A model generated the notes under the pieces. That model ran no database searches. It was not told the origin of the DNA and saw only the letters and a program-made list of their open reading frames with translations. This document shows positions 43,876 through 52,350 of a stretch of 64,000 nucleotides of DNA, piece after piece (positions within the stretch are counted from its first letter, which is position 1; each line of letters begins with the position of its first letter). Where the stretch lies: contig JANQRZ010000018.1 in the NCBI GenBank assembly GCA_028284265.1, forward strand, positions 124,001-188,000, read 5' to 3'. Source of the stretch: Rhodothermales bacterium. GTDB taxonomy: Bacteria; Bacteroidota; Rhodothermia; Rhodothermales; JANQRZ01. The translations under genes and the position numbers were made by a program.

Positions 43876-45600
43876 CTAGAAGCAGCGGCCCGTCTCTTTG
43901 ACGCGCCGTTGCTGCTCGGCGTCGCCGACGAGGTCGGAGGTACAAGCGAGGAAGGGACGCATCACGTCTTCGGTGAAGACGAACTCGGCGTCGGCCGCTG
44001 CCTCGCAGTAGCGGTCGAGTTCCTTGTCGACGGCCTCGCTTGGTGCCGTTGCCATCGCCTCGCGGACCTCGCCGAGAATGTTGTACAGTTCCTCGGCGAA
44101 GACCTGCCGGACGAGGTCACGGGTGACTTCGGTGCCACTGTCGAGGACGACGTGCTGGTGCAGCCACTGCCACGTCTGGGCACGGGAGATTTCGAGCGTC
44201 GCGAGGTCTTCCATCAGCCCATCCCACGCCACGCAACCGATGTCTTGATTCCAACCTTTCATGTAGGCGATCCCAACGCGGACGTTCGTGCGGAGGCCCT
44301 GCATCGTGCGCGGGCCGCTGCCCTGCGGGAGCAGATCCGGCTGCATCTCGATGTCAGGGTCGATGCCGAGTTGGTTGTTCGCCCCATCGAGCTTGTCGAG
44401 GAAGGGGCGCATCGCGTGCTCGATGAAGTAGGGGTGCGAGACCCAGCAGCCGTCGTGCCCGATGCTTGCCTCGAACTCCTTGTCGGCGACCACCTTCGCG
44501 GTCTGCTCAGCGCGGGCCTCGGGCGTCCGGCCCGGCGTGAAGGCGGCCATCCCGCCCATCCCGAACGCACCGTGCTTGTGGCAGACTTTAATGAGGCGCT
44601 TCGCGTAGTTCGACATCCACGGGCGGTTCATCCCGATGCTCGCCCGGTCGGCCATCACGCGGTCCTCGTGCTCCTTGAGGACCTTGATGTCGGAGAAAAT
44701 CTTGTCCCACCGACCTCCGTTCAGACCGGCGGCATGCTCGCGGTATTCGTATAGAATCTCCTCCATCTGAAACGCTGCCGGAAGCGTCTCGATGAGGAAG
44801 GTTGCCTTGACCGTGCCCACAGGCAAGCCGAGGTACTCCTCCGTCAGCTCGAACAGACGGTTCCACCAGCGGGCTTCGAGGTAGTGCTCGCACTTGGGAA
44901 CGTAGTACTTCGGCGTCTTGCCCTTGGCGATGAGCGTCTTGGCCGTGTGGATCATGCACAGCGCGAAGTCGAGCAGCCCGCCCGACACCGGCTCGCCGTC
45001 CACGCGGAGGTTCGACTCGTCGAGGTGCAGGCCTCGTACGCGGACCATCATCAGCGGCATGTCGTCGGGGTCGAGGCGGTACTCCTTGACCACGTTGCCC
45101 TCGCTATCGCGCTTGGCAAAGTGCAGCGTGCCCTCCGCTGCGCCGATTACGTTCTCGACGCCCTGCATCACGTTCGCCCAACTCGGCTTCATCGAGTCCT
45201 CGAAGTCGAGCATCGCAGCGTCGGCGCGTTGGCCGTCGGCGGTGCGGGAAAGCATGTTGATGACCATCTTCGGATCACTCACCGGACCCGTGATTTCGAC
45301 GCGGCGCGTGAGAAGGTCGGCGGGCAAGTCGGCCACCTGCCAGTCGCTGCGGGCGTCCGGGTGCTCGTCGGCGGGGAGGTAACCGGGGAGCGCCCCTGCG
45401 TCCCACTGAGCCTGCCGGTCGCGTCGGGCGAAAAGAAGGCTCTGGCGCTCGCTTTCGAGCGCGCGGTGGAGCGCGGCGATCACTGGAAGCGCTTCCGGAG
45501 ACAGCACACGTTCAGCCTGCGCGGTGTGGGCCGCGGCGTTGATCGAGACGCCGTGCGTGAGGAGTTTTCTGGAGCTGGCAGCGAGGGGTTCGGCAATCAT
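43876..45600 (-). CDS. aceB: Malate synthase A
   Basis: A 574-residue enzyme from the ATG at 45600 (MIAEPLAASSRKLLT); the open frame beyond runs through the operator region and is rejected. Family features are LLTRRVEITGPVSDPKMVIN near 100, MLDFEDSMKPSWANVMQGVE near 132, MMVRVRGLHLDE near 185, TFLIETLPAAFQMEEILYEY near 265, and WDGLMEDLATLEISRAQTWQ near 480. It condenses glyoxylate with acetyl-CoA. It is the first gene of the aceB-aceA operon and is divergent from the RamB-like regulator. Confidence 0.96.
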   Translation of the reverse strand: MIAEPLAASSRKLLTHGVSINAAAHTAQAERVLSPEALPVIAALHRALESERQSLLFARRDRQAQWDAGALPGYLPADEHPDARSDWQVADLPADLLTRRVEITGPVSDPKMVINMLSRTADGQRADAAMLDFEDSMKPSWANVMQGVENVIGAAEGTLHFAKRDSEGNVVKEYRLDPDDMPLMMVRVRGLHLDESNLRVDGEPVSGGLLDFALCMIHTAKTLIAKGKTPKYYVPKCEHYLEARWWNRLFELTEEYLGLPVGTVKATFLIETLPAAFQMEEILYEYREHAAGLNGGRWDKIFSDIKVLKEHEDRVMADRASIGMNRPWMSNYAKRLIKVCHKHGAFGMGGMAAFTPGRTPEARAEQTAKVVADKEFEASIGHDGCWVSHPYFIEHAMRPFLDKLDGANNQLGIDPDIEMQPDLLPQGSGPRTMQGLRTNVRVGIAYMKGWNQDIGCVAWDGLMEDLATLEISRAQTWQWLHQHVVLDSGTEVTRDLVRQVFAEELYNILGEVREAMATAPSEAVDKELDRYCEAAADAEFVFTEDVMRPFLACTSDLVGDAEQQRRVKETGRCF

Positions 45601-45647
45601 CGGTTCGGTGTTAGATCGGGGACACAAGGAGTGAAGAGAATATGAAC

Positions 45648-45678
45648 AGCGAAACATCTTGTCAAGCGAAATTTCGCT
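45648..45678. promoter_or_regulatory. Candidate operator: 14-bp palindrome plus half-site
   Basis: AGCGAAATTTCGCT (45665-45678) is a perfect palindrome. A further half-site AGCGAAA lies 17 bp away at 45648-45654. Both sit in the 155-bp gap between aceB and its divergent RamB-like regulator gene. The form is like the TTTGCAAA core bound by corynebacterial RamB at aceA/aceB (family knowledge). Binding by the neighbouring regulator is inferred. Confidence 0.55.
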
Positions 45679-45713
45679 AACAGAGTATTTCACCTACTCA
45701 ACGCCCTTGCTTT

Positions 45714-45721
45714 TATCTTGC
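45714..45721 (+). promoter_or_regulatory. Putative -7 box of the RamB-like regulator gene
   Basis: TATCTTGC lies 34 bp before the ATG at 45756 and downstream of the palindromic operator. A TTG element at the standard distance is missing (TTC near 45689), so activity may be weak or autoregulated. Confidence 0.3.
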
Positions 45722-45755
45722 CTGCGCCCTGCCTCGACTCCTTCTCGTCCCCCCG

Positions 45756-47267
45756 ATGGAAACCAGCGTTGACAACCTCCGCCTCATTCTCGGGCTAAAG
45801 CTGAAGCGCCTCCGGCAGGACCGGGGCGCGTCACTGAAAGAGATCGCGGCAGCGGCGGGCGTCTCGGTGTCCTATCTCTCGGAAATCGAGAAAGGCAAGA
45901 AGTACCCCAAGGCTGACAAGCTGATCGACCTCGCCCGCGCCCTCGGCGTGGCCTACGACGACCTCGTCTCGCAGCGCGTGGATGAGCCACTGCAGGCACT
46001 CAAGCAGGCCATCGCCTCACCCTTCGTGCAGGAGTTTCCATTCCAGCTTTTCGGGGTCGGGACGGAGGATGTGCTGAGTCTGCTGGCGGACAGGCCGAAC
46101 GAGGCCGGGGCCCTCGTCAGCACCTTCGCCGAGGTGGCGCGCAACTACGACATGCGCGTCGAGCACTTCCTCCTCGCCGCCCTGCGGAGCTACCAGCAAC
46201 TCCACGCCAACCACTTCGAGCAGATCGAGGCCCGCGCCGAAACCGAGCGCGAGACACGCGGCTGGGACGCCGAACGGCCCATCTCGTCTGACACCCTCCG
46301 CGCGGTGCTCGAAGCGGAGCACGGCTATACCATCGACACCGAAACGCTCTCGGCCCACCCGGACCTACGCGCCTTTCGCTCCGTCTTTGTGGCCGATGCC
46401 GAAGGTGGACCGACGCTCTATGTCAACAGCCAACTCCTCCCCTCGCAACAGGCATTCGTCTTCGCACGCGAATTGGGCTACGAGCTCCTCGACGTGCCGG
46501 AACGGGCCACGACCTCCTCGTGGCTCGAAGTCACCTCGTTCGAGCAGGTTCTGAGCAACTTCGAGGTGTCGTACTTCGCCGGAGCGCTCCTCATCAGCCG
46601 GTCGGCGCTCATCCGTGACCTCGGCTTCTTCTTCGAGCAGGCGACGTGGGACGAGGCCGCCTTCCGCGCCGCGTTCGAGCGCTACGACGCGACGCCGGAG
46701 ATGTTTTTCTACCGCCTCACCCAGCTTATTCCCTCCGCGTTCGGGCTGCGAGAGATCTACTTTATGCGTTTCAGCAACCCGCGGGGAACCGACCGCTTCG
46801 ACCTGACGAAGGTGCTCAACATGAGCCGGGTGCCCGTCCCCCACGGCATCCGACGCGACGAACACTATTGCCGCCGCTGGCCCGCGGTCGGGGCACTCAA
46901 AGCACTCGCCGACCAGCAGCAAGCAGGCGGCGGCGATACCCCGACGGTTCAGGTCCAGCGCTCCCACTTCCTGAATGACGGGGCGACGTTTTTCGAGATC
47001 GCCCTCGCCCGCCCGCTTGCCCTCACCGAAGGCACCAACACCGCTGTTTCGCTCGGCTTCCTCGTGGACGACAGCGTCAAGCAAACCGTCCGCTTCTGGG
47101 ACGACCAGGCCGTGCCAAGCCTCGACGTGAACCTGACCTGCGAGCGGTGCCCGCTCTCACCCGACGATTGCCGCGTCCGCACGGCTCCACCGGCAGTCTT
47201 GGAGCGCACGATGGAGCAAGCGCGTCGCCGCAACGCCCTAGCCGACCTCGGCCTCCCGATGGACTAA
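45756..47267 (+). CDS. XRE-family regulator of the RamB / short-chain acyl type
   Basis: A 503-residue regulator. An N-terminal XRE helix-turn-helix occupies about 10-65 (LKEIAAAAGVSVSYLSEIEK). A middle IrrE/ImmA-like domain follows (about 195-270), in which the HExxH zinc motif is degenerate (FARELGYELL), as in RamB proteins. The C-terminal DUF2083-like part ends with a cysteine cluster CERCPLSPDDC near 466. RamB-type proteins control acetate, propionate and glyoxylate genes. Here it is divergent from aceBA with a palindrome between, so control of the glyoxylate shunt is a strong inference. No autocatalytic or protease activity is expected. Confidence 0.87.
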   Translation: METSVDNLRLILGLKLKRLRQDRGASLKEIAAAAGVSVSYLSEIEKGKKYPKADKLIDLARALGVAYDDLVSQRVDEPLQALKQAIASPFVQEFPFQLFGVGTEDVLSLLADRPNEAGALVSTFAEVARNYDMRVEHFLLAALRSYQQLHANHFEQIEARAETERETRGWDAERPISSDTLRAVLEAEHGYTIDTETLSAHPDLRAFRSVFVADAEGGPTLYVNSQLLPSQQAFVFARELGYELLDVPERATTSSWLEVTSFEQVLSNFEVSYFAGALLISRSALIRDLGFFFEQATWDEAAFRAAFERYDATPEMFFYRLTQLIPSAFGLREIYFMRFSNPRGTDRFDLTKVLNMSRVPVPHGIRRDEHYCRRWPAVGALKALADQQQAGGGDTPTVQVQRSHFLNDGATFFEIALARPLALTEGTNTAVSLGFLVDDSVKQTVRFWDDQAVPSLDVNLTCERCPLSPDDCRVRTAPPAVLERTMEQARRRNALADLGLPMD

Positions 47268-47270
47268 TCG

Positions 47271-48287
47271 CTACAGGTCGAGGTGGACGTTGACGAAGTG
47301 CATCACGCCGAGGCCGTAGGGTTCGAGTACGGCGGTGTAGTCGATCCGGGCGGCGATGTCGCCGAAGGGCTGGCGGACGGCGAACCCAGCGGCAGGTGAA
47401 GCCGCCTCGAAGTCACCCGCACCGAGCCGGTCCACACCGAGGCGGAGGCCGAACGGCTGGACGAGCCAGTATTCCCCGCCGAGGTGGAACCGCGTGTCGG
47501 TCAGCCGAACATTCTCATTGTCGGTAAAGATCGTCGGGATGCCGTTGATTTCGCTGACGCGCTCGGTCCGGCGCTCGGCGGTCTGGAACCGCGTCTCCAC
47601 TTCGGCGATGATCGTGCCACGTCCGGCGGCAACCTGATAGGCTCCGCCAAAGCGAACGCGGACGGGGAAGCGGTCGGTTGTCGTTGTGCCGCTCGCGCCG
47701 AAGGCATCGGACGTATCCCATCGGTACCGACCGAGGAGGTCGTCGATGGCGAGGCCGAAGGCGAGGTTCTCGGATACCTGTGCCGCGAGTCCGAACGAGA
47801 GCGCGATGCTCACAACAGGATCGACCGAATCAAAGAGGTCGGCGTGGTAAAACCGGAGGCCGAGGCCGCCAGAGACGCGCTCACTCATCCGCGCCCCGAA
47901 AGCGGCGAAGATGACATACTCATTCGTGGAGAGGTCGTCGGTGTGGTAGCCCGAGTTGTCCCGCCCGTCGATGTTCTCAACGCCCGCCCGGATCAGTCCG
48001 ACAGCGGCTCCGGCACGCGGGGGAAGCGGGAACGCGAACTGGAGGTGTTGCAGGCTTCGGTCGAACGAGAGAAAGCCTGCCGCTGCGTCGAGGCCCTGGC
48101 GCTGGATGCGCGGGGCGAGTGCGGGGTTGTAATACGGACTGGCCTCGGAGAACACGTCCGCCACCAGCCCGCCGCCCATCGCAATGCCTCGGGCACCGAA
48201 CCCGATGCGGGCATACGACCCGGCGTACTGCGCCGAGACCGGAACTGCCGCAAGCAGCAGAAGCAGGAGCGGAAGAAAACGTTTCAT
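47271..48287 (-). CDS. PorV/PorQ family outer-membrane barrel
   Basis: A 338-residue protein from the ATG at 48287 with signal MKRFLPLLLLLLAAVPVSAQ. The family signature GARGIAMGGGLVADVFSEAS followed by YYNPALAP is plain near residues 30-58. Beta-barrel strands then run to the end, with a terminal VNVHLDL. PorV carries T9SS cargo from the SprA pore to the attachment complex; PorQ/PorV-like paralogues often pair with a dedicated cargo protein. It lies 20 bp downstream of a CTD-bearing protein gene on the same strand, so it may serve that cargo. Confidence 0.85.
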   Translation of the reverse strand: MKRFLPLLLLLLAAVPVSAQYAGSYARIGFGARGIAMGGGLVADVFSEASPYYNPALAPRIQRQGLDAAAGFLSFDRSLQHLQFAFPLPPRAGAAVGLIRAGVENIDGRDNSGYHTDDLSTNEYVIFAAFGARMSERVSGGLGLRFYHADLFDSVDPVVSIALSFGLAAQVSENLAFGLAIDDLLGRYRWDTSDAFGASGTTTTDRFPVRVRFGGAYQVAAGRGTIIAEVETRFQTAERRTERVSEINGIPTIFTDNENVRLTDTRFHLGGEYWLVQPFGLRLGVDRLGAGDFEAASPAAGFAVRQPFGDIAARIDYTAVLEPYGLGVMHFVNVHLDL

Positions 48288-48307
48288 TCGTTGCGCACCG
48301 TAGCGTG

Positions 48308-49978
48308 TCATTCGAGCACCAGAATCTTGCCCCGCAGCGATTCGCCGCTGGCCTCTACCTCGTAGAAATAGACTCCGTTGGCGACCCGGTTGCCGTTGTC
48401 GTCGAAGCCGTCCCACACCTGCTCGTTTGGCGTGGCGTCGTTGATCGTACGGACGAGGTTCATCCCGAAGTCGAAGATGCGGATACGGGCCGTTGGGCGG
48501 TCGTAGCGGATGCGGACGAAGGTATCAGCGCTCGGCGAGAAGGGGTTGGGATAGGCATAGGCCTCGACGTCCGGCGTGCGGTCGGTCGACGTGGCGGGGT
48601 TCGTCGGCACGTCCACGCGGAAGACCGTCCACGTCATGCCACCGTCCTCGCTCTTGAGCAGCCCGTCGCCGGTCCCGACCCACAGCGCGGTGGGCGTCGT
48701 GGCGACAGCGAACACGCGGGCATCGCGGCTGACGAACCGGCCAGGCACGTCGCGGTCCTGAAAATCACGCACGCTACGCCACGTCTGGCCTTCATTCTCA
48801 GAGATAAACAGGCCGTCGTCGCCCGCTGCGTAGATGGTGCCGGGAGAGCAGCCGAAGGTCGCACCGTCCGGGCAGAAGGCGAAGTCGTAGAACCGCCGCC
48901 CGCCGACGAGCACCGGCTCGAACGTCTCGCCGCCATCACGGGTCACGACGAGGGCGAAGCGCTCCTCCGGTTCCGACGCCCGCCAGACGGCCAGCCAGAC
49001 CGGGTTGCGCGGGTTTTCCACCGTCCCGACCTCGAATGCGCTGTCGCCGACCGGCTGTTCTTCGAGCGCGATCACCCAGTCGCCCGGCAGGCCGCGACTC
49101 GTCCCGTCGAAGCTGGTACGGTGCCACGCTCGCTGGTCGAAGAGCGTGTCGACCGGCGTATTGGTACTATCGAGGAACACTAGATCGAACACGTCCTCGG
49201 GCCGCGAGCGGTTGACCCCCGCGACGGTCCCGGCCCACACGGTCCCGGTCTCGTCCACGAGCACCGAGAAACCAAGAAAGTTGAGCGCCTCCTCGATCTC
49301 ATTCACTTCGGGTGCGAAGGGAAAGAAGTAGGGCTGAATCGGCGTGATCGAATCGAGCGTGTCCGGCGGGAGGACGATGCGCTCGAAATCTTGGGCGTAG
49401 CGACCCGAGTCGGGCAGCCATTCGAGCCGCCGGATGCCGGAGGCGAACCCGGCTACCCACACGTCGCGGGTGACAGGGTCGAAGTCGATGTCAAACGGCG
49501 GGCTTTGCTGCGGGACGATGACGGGCAGCGCCGGAAGGATGGAAACGCCGTAGACTTGGAGCGTGTCTTCGGGCTGGTCGAGTTGGGGAAACTCGTAAGT
49601 CCATGTCTGGCCACCGTCCTCGGAGTGGGCGAACCCGGCGGCGCTCTGCGGGCGGCTCGCAATCGCAGGATCCTGAAAGCCCAACCCAATCCAGATGTTC
49701 GGACCTTCGATGTCAAGCGAATAAACAATCGCACTCGGTGCAATCGGCGGGGTCAGCACAGGATCGTCAACGAGGAACCACGAGTCGCCGCCATCGGCGG
49801 TGAAGGTGAGTTGCTGACCGGCCCAGAGCGTGTCGCCCTCGGCGTCGAGGTTGTCGACGATGTTGCGCTGCGGGCCACCGACCGGCAAGAGTTCTTGCAC
49901 CCGCTCCGCATCGAACTGCGCGAGAGCAGGCATGGCGAACGCTACCAGAAAGAAGAGAACGGAGAGAGGCCGAATCAT
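48308..49978 (-). CDS. Secreted beta-propeller protein with T9SS sorting domain
   Basis: A 556-residue exported protein with signal MIRPLSVLFFLVAFAMPALA. Several blades of a sialidase/VPS10/Ycf48-type propeller are visible (TADGGDSWFLVDD, SEDGGQTWTYEFP, TRDGGETFEPVLV, SENEGQTWRSV, SEDGGMTWTVF). A C-terminal FlgD-Ig/type A T9SS domain follows (AYPNPFSPSADTFVRIRYDR, then IFDFGMNLVRTI and GVYFYEVEASG, ending KILVLE). It should be exported by the SprA system and anchored at the surface. It overlaps the upstream lipoprotein gene by 4 bp and precedes a PorV-like gene, forming a compact cassette. Confidence 0.87.
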   Translation of the reverse strand: MIRPLSVLFFLVAFAMPALAQFDAERVQELLPVGGPQRNIVDNLDAEGDTLWAGQQLTFTADGGDSWFLVDDPVLTPPIAPSAIVYSLDIEGPNIWIGLGFQDPAIASRPQSAAGFAHSEDGGQTWTYEFPQLDQPEDTLQVYGVSILPALPVIVPQQSPPFDIDFDPVTRDVWVAGFASGIRRLEWLPDSGRYAQDFERIVLPPDTLDSITPIQPYFFPFAPEVNEIEEALNFLGFSVLVDETGTVWAGTVAGVNRSRPEDVFDLVFLDSTNTPVDTLFDQRAWHRTSFDGTSRGLPGDWVIALEEQPVGDSAFEVGTVENPRNPVWLAVWRASEPEERFALVVTRDGGETFEPVLVGGRRFYDFAFCPDGATFGCSPGTIYAAGDDGLFISENEGQTWRSVRDFQDRDVPGRFVSRDARVFAVATTPTALWVGTGDGLLKSEDGGMTWTVFRVDVPTNPATSTDRTPDVEAYAYPNPFSPSADTFVRIRYDRPTARIRIFDFGMNLVRTINDATPNEQVWDGFDDNGNRVANGVYFYEVEASGESLRGKILVLE

Positions 49979-50760
49979 TCGGAAACGGTGGGCGAGATCG
50001 GTTCGAGAATCGTAATCGTGAACGGCACGTCTTCGCTCACCAGCCCGTCGCGGTCGAAGGCGCGGAAGACGAAGGTCTGCGAGCCGGGCGTCGCCTCAGG
50101 CACGTCGAACGTAGCGGTGTAGCGCCCGTCGTCAGCCGTTTCATCGCCGGACGACTGCCCGTCGTCGAACAGTTCGAAGGTGCCGCCGCCCGAGCCGTCT
50201 ACCTCTACGCGGGCGATGTCCGACAACCCATCGGGGTCGGATACCACAGCGATGAGCACGAGCGTCCCCGGCGGCCGGAACTCCATCGGCGCATCGATAG
50301 CATCGACGACCGGCGGGCCGAGGCCCATCCCGGCTAGCTCGAACTGACCACGCACCTGATTGCTCAACAGTCCGTCATCATCCACGGCATAGACGAGCAC
50401 CGAGTAAAGGCCGCGCTGCCCCCGCCCGAGCAGGAGCGAGGTCGTGGCCTCGTAGCGCCCTCCTTCGGCGAGCGTCAGCATTCCCGAGGCAATGGTCCCC
50501 TCAAACTGCCCATCGACCGAAAACTGGACGCGGTAGATCTCGCCGTCCGGGTCGGTAGCAAGCACACTGATGGAGAGGTCAATCCCTGCCGAGTCGCCGG
50601 ACACGATGGCGTCGTCGAAAAAGACGCTGTCCGGGGAAAAGGCGAAGTCCGAGAGGTCGGGCGGACGCCCGCCGAGCGGCTGAGGGTCGGTGGCCGAGTC
50701 GCACCCGCTGAGCAGAGCGAGGGCGAGGCATGCGCCGAGGAGCAGACGGGAACCGTGCAT
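49975..50760 (-). CDS. Surface lipoprotein with immunoglobulin-like domains
   Basis: A 261-residue lipoprotein from the ATG at 50760 (MHGSRLLLGACLALALLSGC, lipobox LSGC). A longer frame of 52 residues upstream is rejected as non-coding. Two Ig-like or cadherin-like beta domains are visible: one with DLSISVLATDPDGEIYRVQF near 75 and one with VLIAVVSDPDGLSDIARVEV near 165. The second resembles choice-of-anchor or bacterial Ig modules and ends TFVFRAFDRDGLVSEDVPF. It is the first gene of the lipoprotein/propeller/PorV-like cassette. The binding partner is unknown. Confidence 0.78.
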   Translation of the reverse strand: MHGSRLLLGACLALALLSGCDSATDPQPLGGRPPDLSDFAFSPDSVFFDDAIVSGDSAGIDLSISVLATDPDGEIYRVQFSVDGQFEGTIASGMLTLAEGGRYEATTSLLLGRGQRGLYSVLVYAVDDDGLLSNQVRGQFELAGMGLGPPVVDAIDAPMEFRPPGTLVLIAVVSDPDGLSDIARVEVDGSGGGTFELFDDGQSSGDETADDGRYTATFDVPEATPGSQTFVFRAFDRDGLVSEDVPFTITILEPISPTVSE

Positions 50761-50946
50761 CGAGAGCGAGCGGGAGAGCAGAGGTTGGAGACCGCAGGAG
50801 GAGCGGCGGAAAGATAGCGTCTCTCGTAGCGAAGGGTTCGGGCGGCGCAGGGTCTGGTAGAAGAAGGTTGGGCTGAAAACGACCCCGAACCTACGCTTAG
50901 TATCGGGGCAGTGCAAGCGTAGGGCAATGGATGTGCCCTGCCGCGT

Positions 50947-51033
50947 ACCCCCTACACTTCTCGCTTACGCTCGTTGCATTGTCCCCCTTGAAGGGGGACA
51001 GGTTGCGGAGTGACAACGGAGCAACTAGGGGGT
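50947..51033. repeat. 87-bp nested palindromic repeat abutting the M50 protease stop
   Basis: The ends ACCCCCTA (50947-50954) and TAGGGGGT (51026-51033) are exact inverted copies. The centre GTCCCCCTTGAAGGGGGAC (50981-50999) is a palindrome around one base. The last base is also the last base of the minus-strand protease stop codon. The CCCCCTT...AAGGGGG type is familiar from Bacteroidota intergenic repeats. The 272-bp gap (50761-51032) holds nothing else I can name. Confidence 0.65.
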
Positions 51034-52283
51034 CACGCAATGTAGAGCGGCTTGAAGCTGAAGCACAGCACGAACAGCAGGAGCGCCAGAATTCCGAGCA
51101 CGCGGCGGCCCTTCGTCAGCGGCTCTGGGCGCATCACGGGCGGGTGGTCCACCTTGATGAGCACCAGAATCAGCAGGCACCAGAAGAACCAGCCCGTGTA
51201 GCCGATGGCCTCGGCTATCCCACCGATCCGCAGGGCGAGCGCTGCTGCCGCAATCATCCCGAATAGCCCGCCGACGCGGGCGCGCCAATCGCTGAACAGG
51301 CGACCGAAGAAGAAATAGAGGAGCGCCGCCGCGATCACCCATACACCGGCCCCACCGAGCGCTTCGGGATAGCCGTATCCGGTGGCGACATCCCGCAGGA
51401 GCGGTTCCATATCGAGCACCAGCCCGAGCGTGGCCGAGAACAGGAGGATGATCACGAATGCCCGCGCAATGATCCTGTGCCAGCGCGGCCCGACGAGCGC
51501 GTACAGAATGTGTCCCCCATCGAGTTGACCGACCGGCAGCATATTGAGCGCCGTGAAGAACAGCCCGAGCCACCCAGCAAAGAGCACTGGGTAGTGGTAC
51601 ATCTCGTACATCGGCGGGACGTTCGGGAAGAACTGCGTGAGCGCCCAGTAGAGCGGCGTCTGCCCAATCGTGAGGCGGCCCAGCCCGGTCACGTCCGGCA
51701 GCGGAAAGTCGGGGAACATCCCGAAACGATCCACGAAGACCTTGAGCGGCTCGTGCCCAGCGAGGTCGAAAACGTAACTCGGCGGCGGAAGCGTGGCGAG
51801 GGCATAGAGCAGCACCCCGAGCGCCACGACGAACCCGGCGAGCGGCCCTGCCGCCCCGACATCGAACAGTTGCCGCGTCGTCCGCAACGGCTCCCGAATC
51901 CGAATCACGGCCCCGAACGTCCCGATGTTGGGCGCGAGCATCGGAGCCGGGAATGGGATGTAGTATGGTAGCGACACGTCGAGATCGCTGCGCCGCGCGG
52001 CGATGTAGTGCCCAAACTCGTGGACTGTCAGAAAGAGCAGCAGCGGCACCGCATAGCGCAACCCGTCCCACACGAACATCCCCCAGCCAAACTGCTCGTA
52101 CAGCACCTCACGCCCGACGAGCACCCCACCCGCCCACGTCGTAGTCCCGACCGTCAGCAGGAAAAGGAGCAGATGCAGCCAGTAGCGGTCGCGCGGCGGC
52201 GGGGTCGTATCGACGAGCACGCTCTCCGTCTCGGACGGAAACGGGCGACGCACCGAGGGCGACAAAGAGGAAGATGGCTCCAA
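51033..52283 (-). CDS. Site-2 protease family (M50) membrane metalloprotease
   Basis: A 416-residue polytopic membrane protein with about 8-9 hydrophobic helices. The zinc ligands are in TVHEFGHYIAARR near 103, and the third ligand is the Asp in MLPVGQLDGGHILYAL near 255. It lacks an obvious PDZ domain. The family cuts membrane-embedded regulators such as anti-sigma factors, or acts on lipoprotein-type substrates; no target can be named. The stop codon touches a palindromic repeat. Gene order (M50 protease, then aminotransferase and coaD upstream) is on one strand, with gaps of 67-68 bp. Confidence 0.9.
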   Translation of the reverse strand: MEPSSSLSPSVRRPFPSETESVLVDTTPPPRDRYWLHLLLFLLTVGTTTWAGGVLVGREVLYEQFGWGMFVWDGLRYAVPLLLFLTVHEFGHYIAARRSDLDVSLPYYIPFPAPMLAPNIGTFGAVIRIREPLRTTRQLFDVGAAGPLAGFVVALGVLLYALATLPPPSYVFDLAGHEPLKVFVDRFGMFPDFPLPDVTGLGRLTIGQTPLYWALTQFFPNVPPMYEMYHYPVLFAGWLGLFFTALNMLPVGQLDGGHILYALVGPRWHRIIARAFVIILLFSATLGLVLDMEPLLRDVATGYGYPEALGGAGVWVIAAALLYFFFGRLFSDWRARVGGLFGMIAAAALALRIGGIAEAIGYTGWFFWCLLILVLIKVDHPPVMRPEPLTKGRRVLGILALLLFVLCFSFKPLYIA

Positions 52284-52350
52284 GGAATCGGCGGGGTGGG
52301 GCAGAAAACGGAGGCGAGCCTACGCCGGTCGGAGGGCGAAGTTGCCCGCC

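Noticed and set aside
45601-45693. 31-residue N-terminal extension of malate synthase
   Set aside because: It would translate the operator and promoter region; the ATG at 45600 gives the normal family N terminus.
46390-46600. Active ImmA/IrrE metalloprotease in the RamB-like regulator
   Set aside because: The HExxH zinc motif is replaced by RELGYE, so catalysis is not expected.
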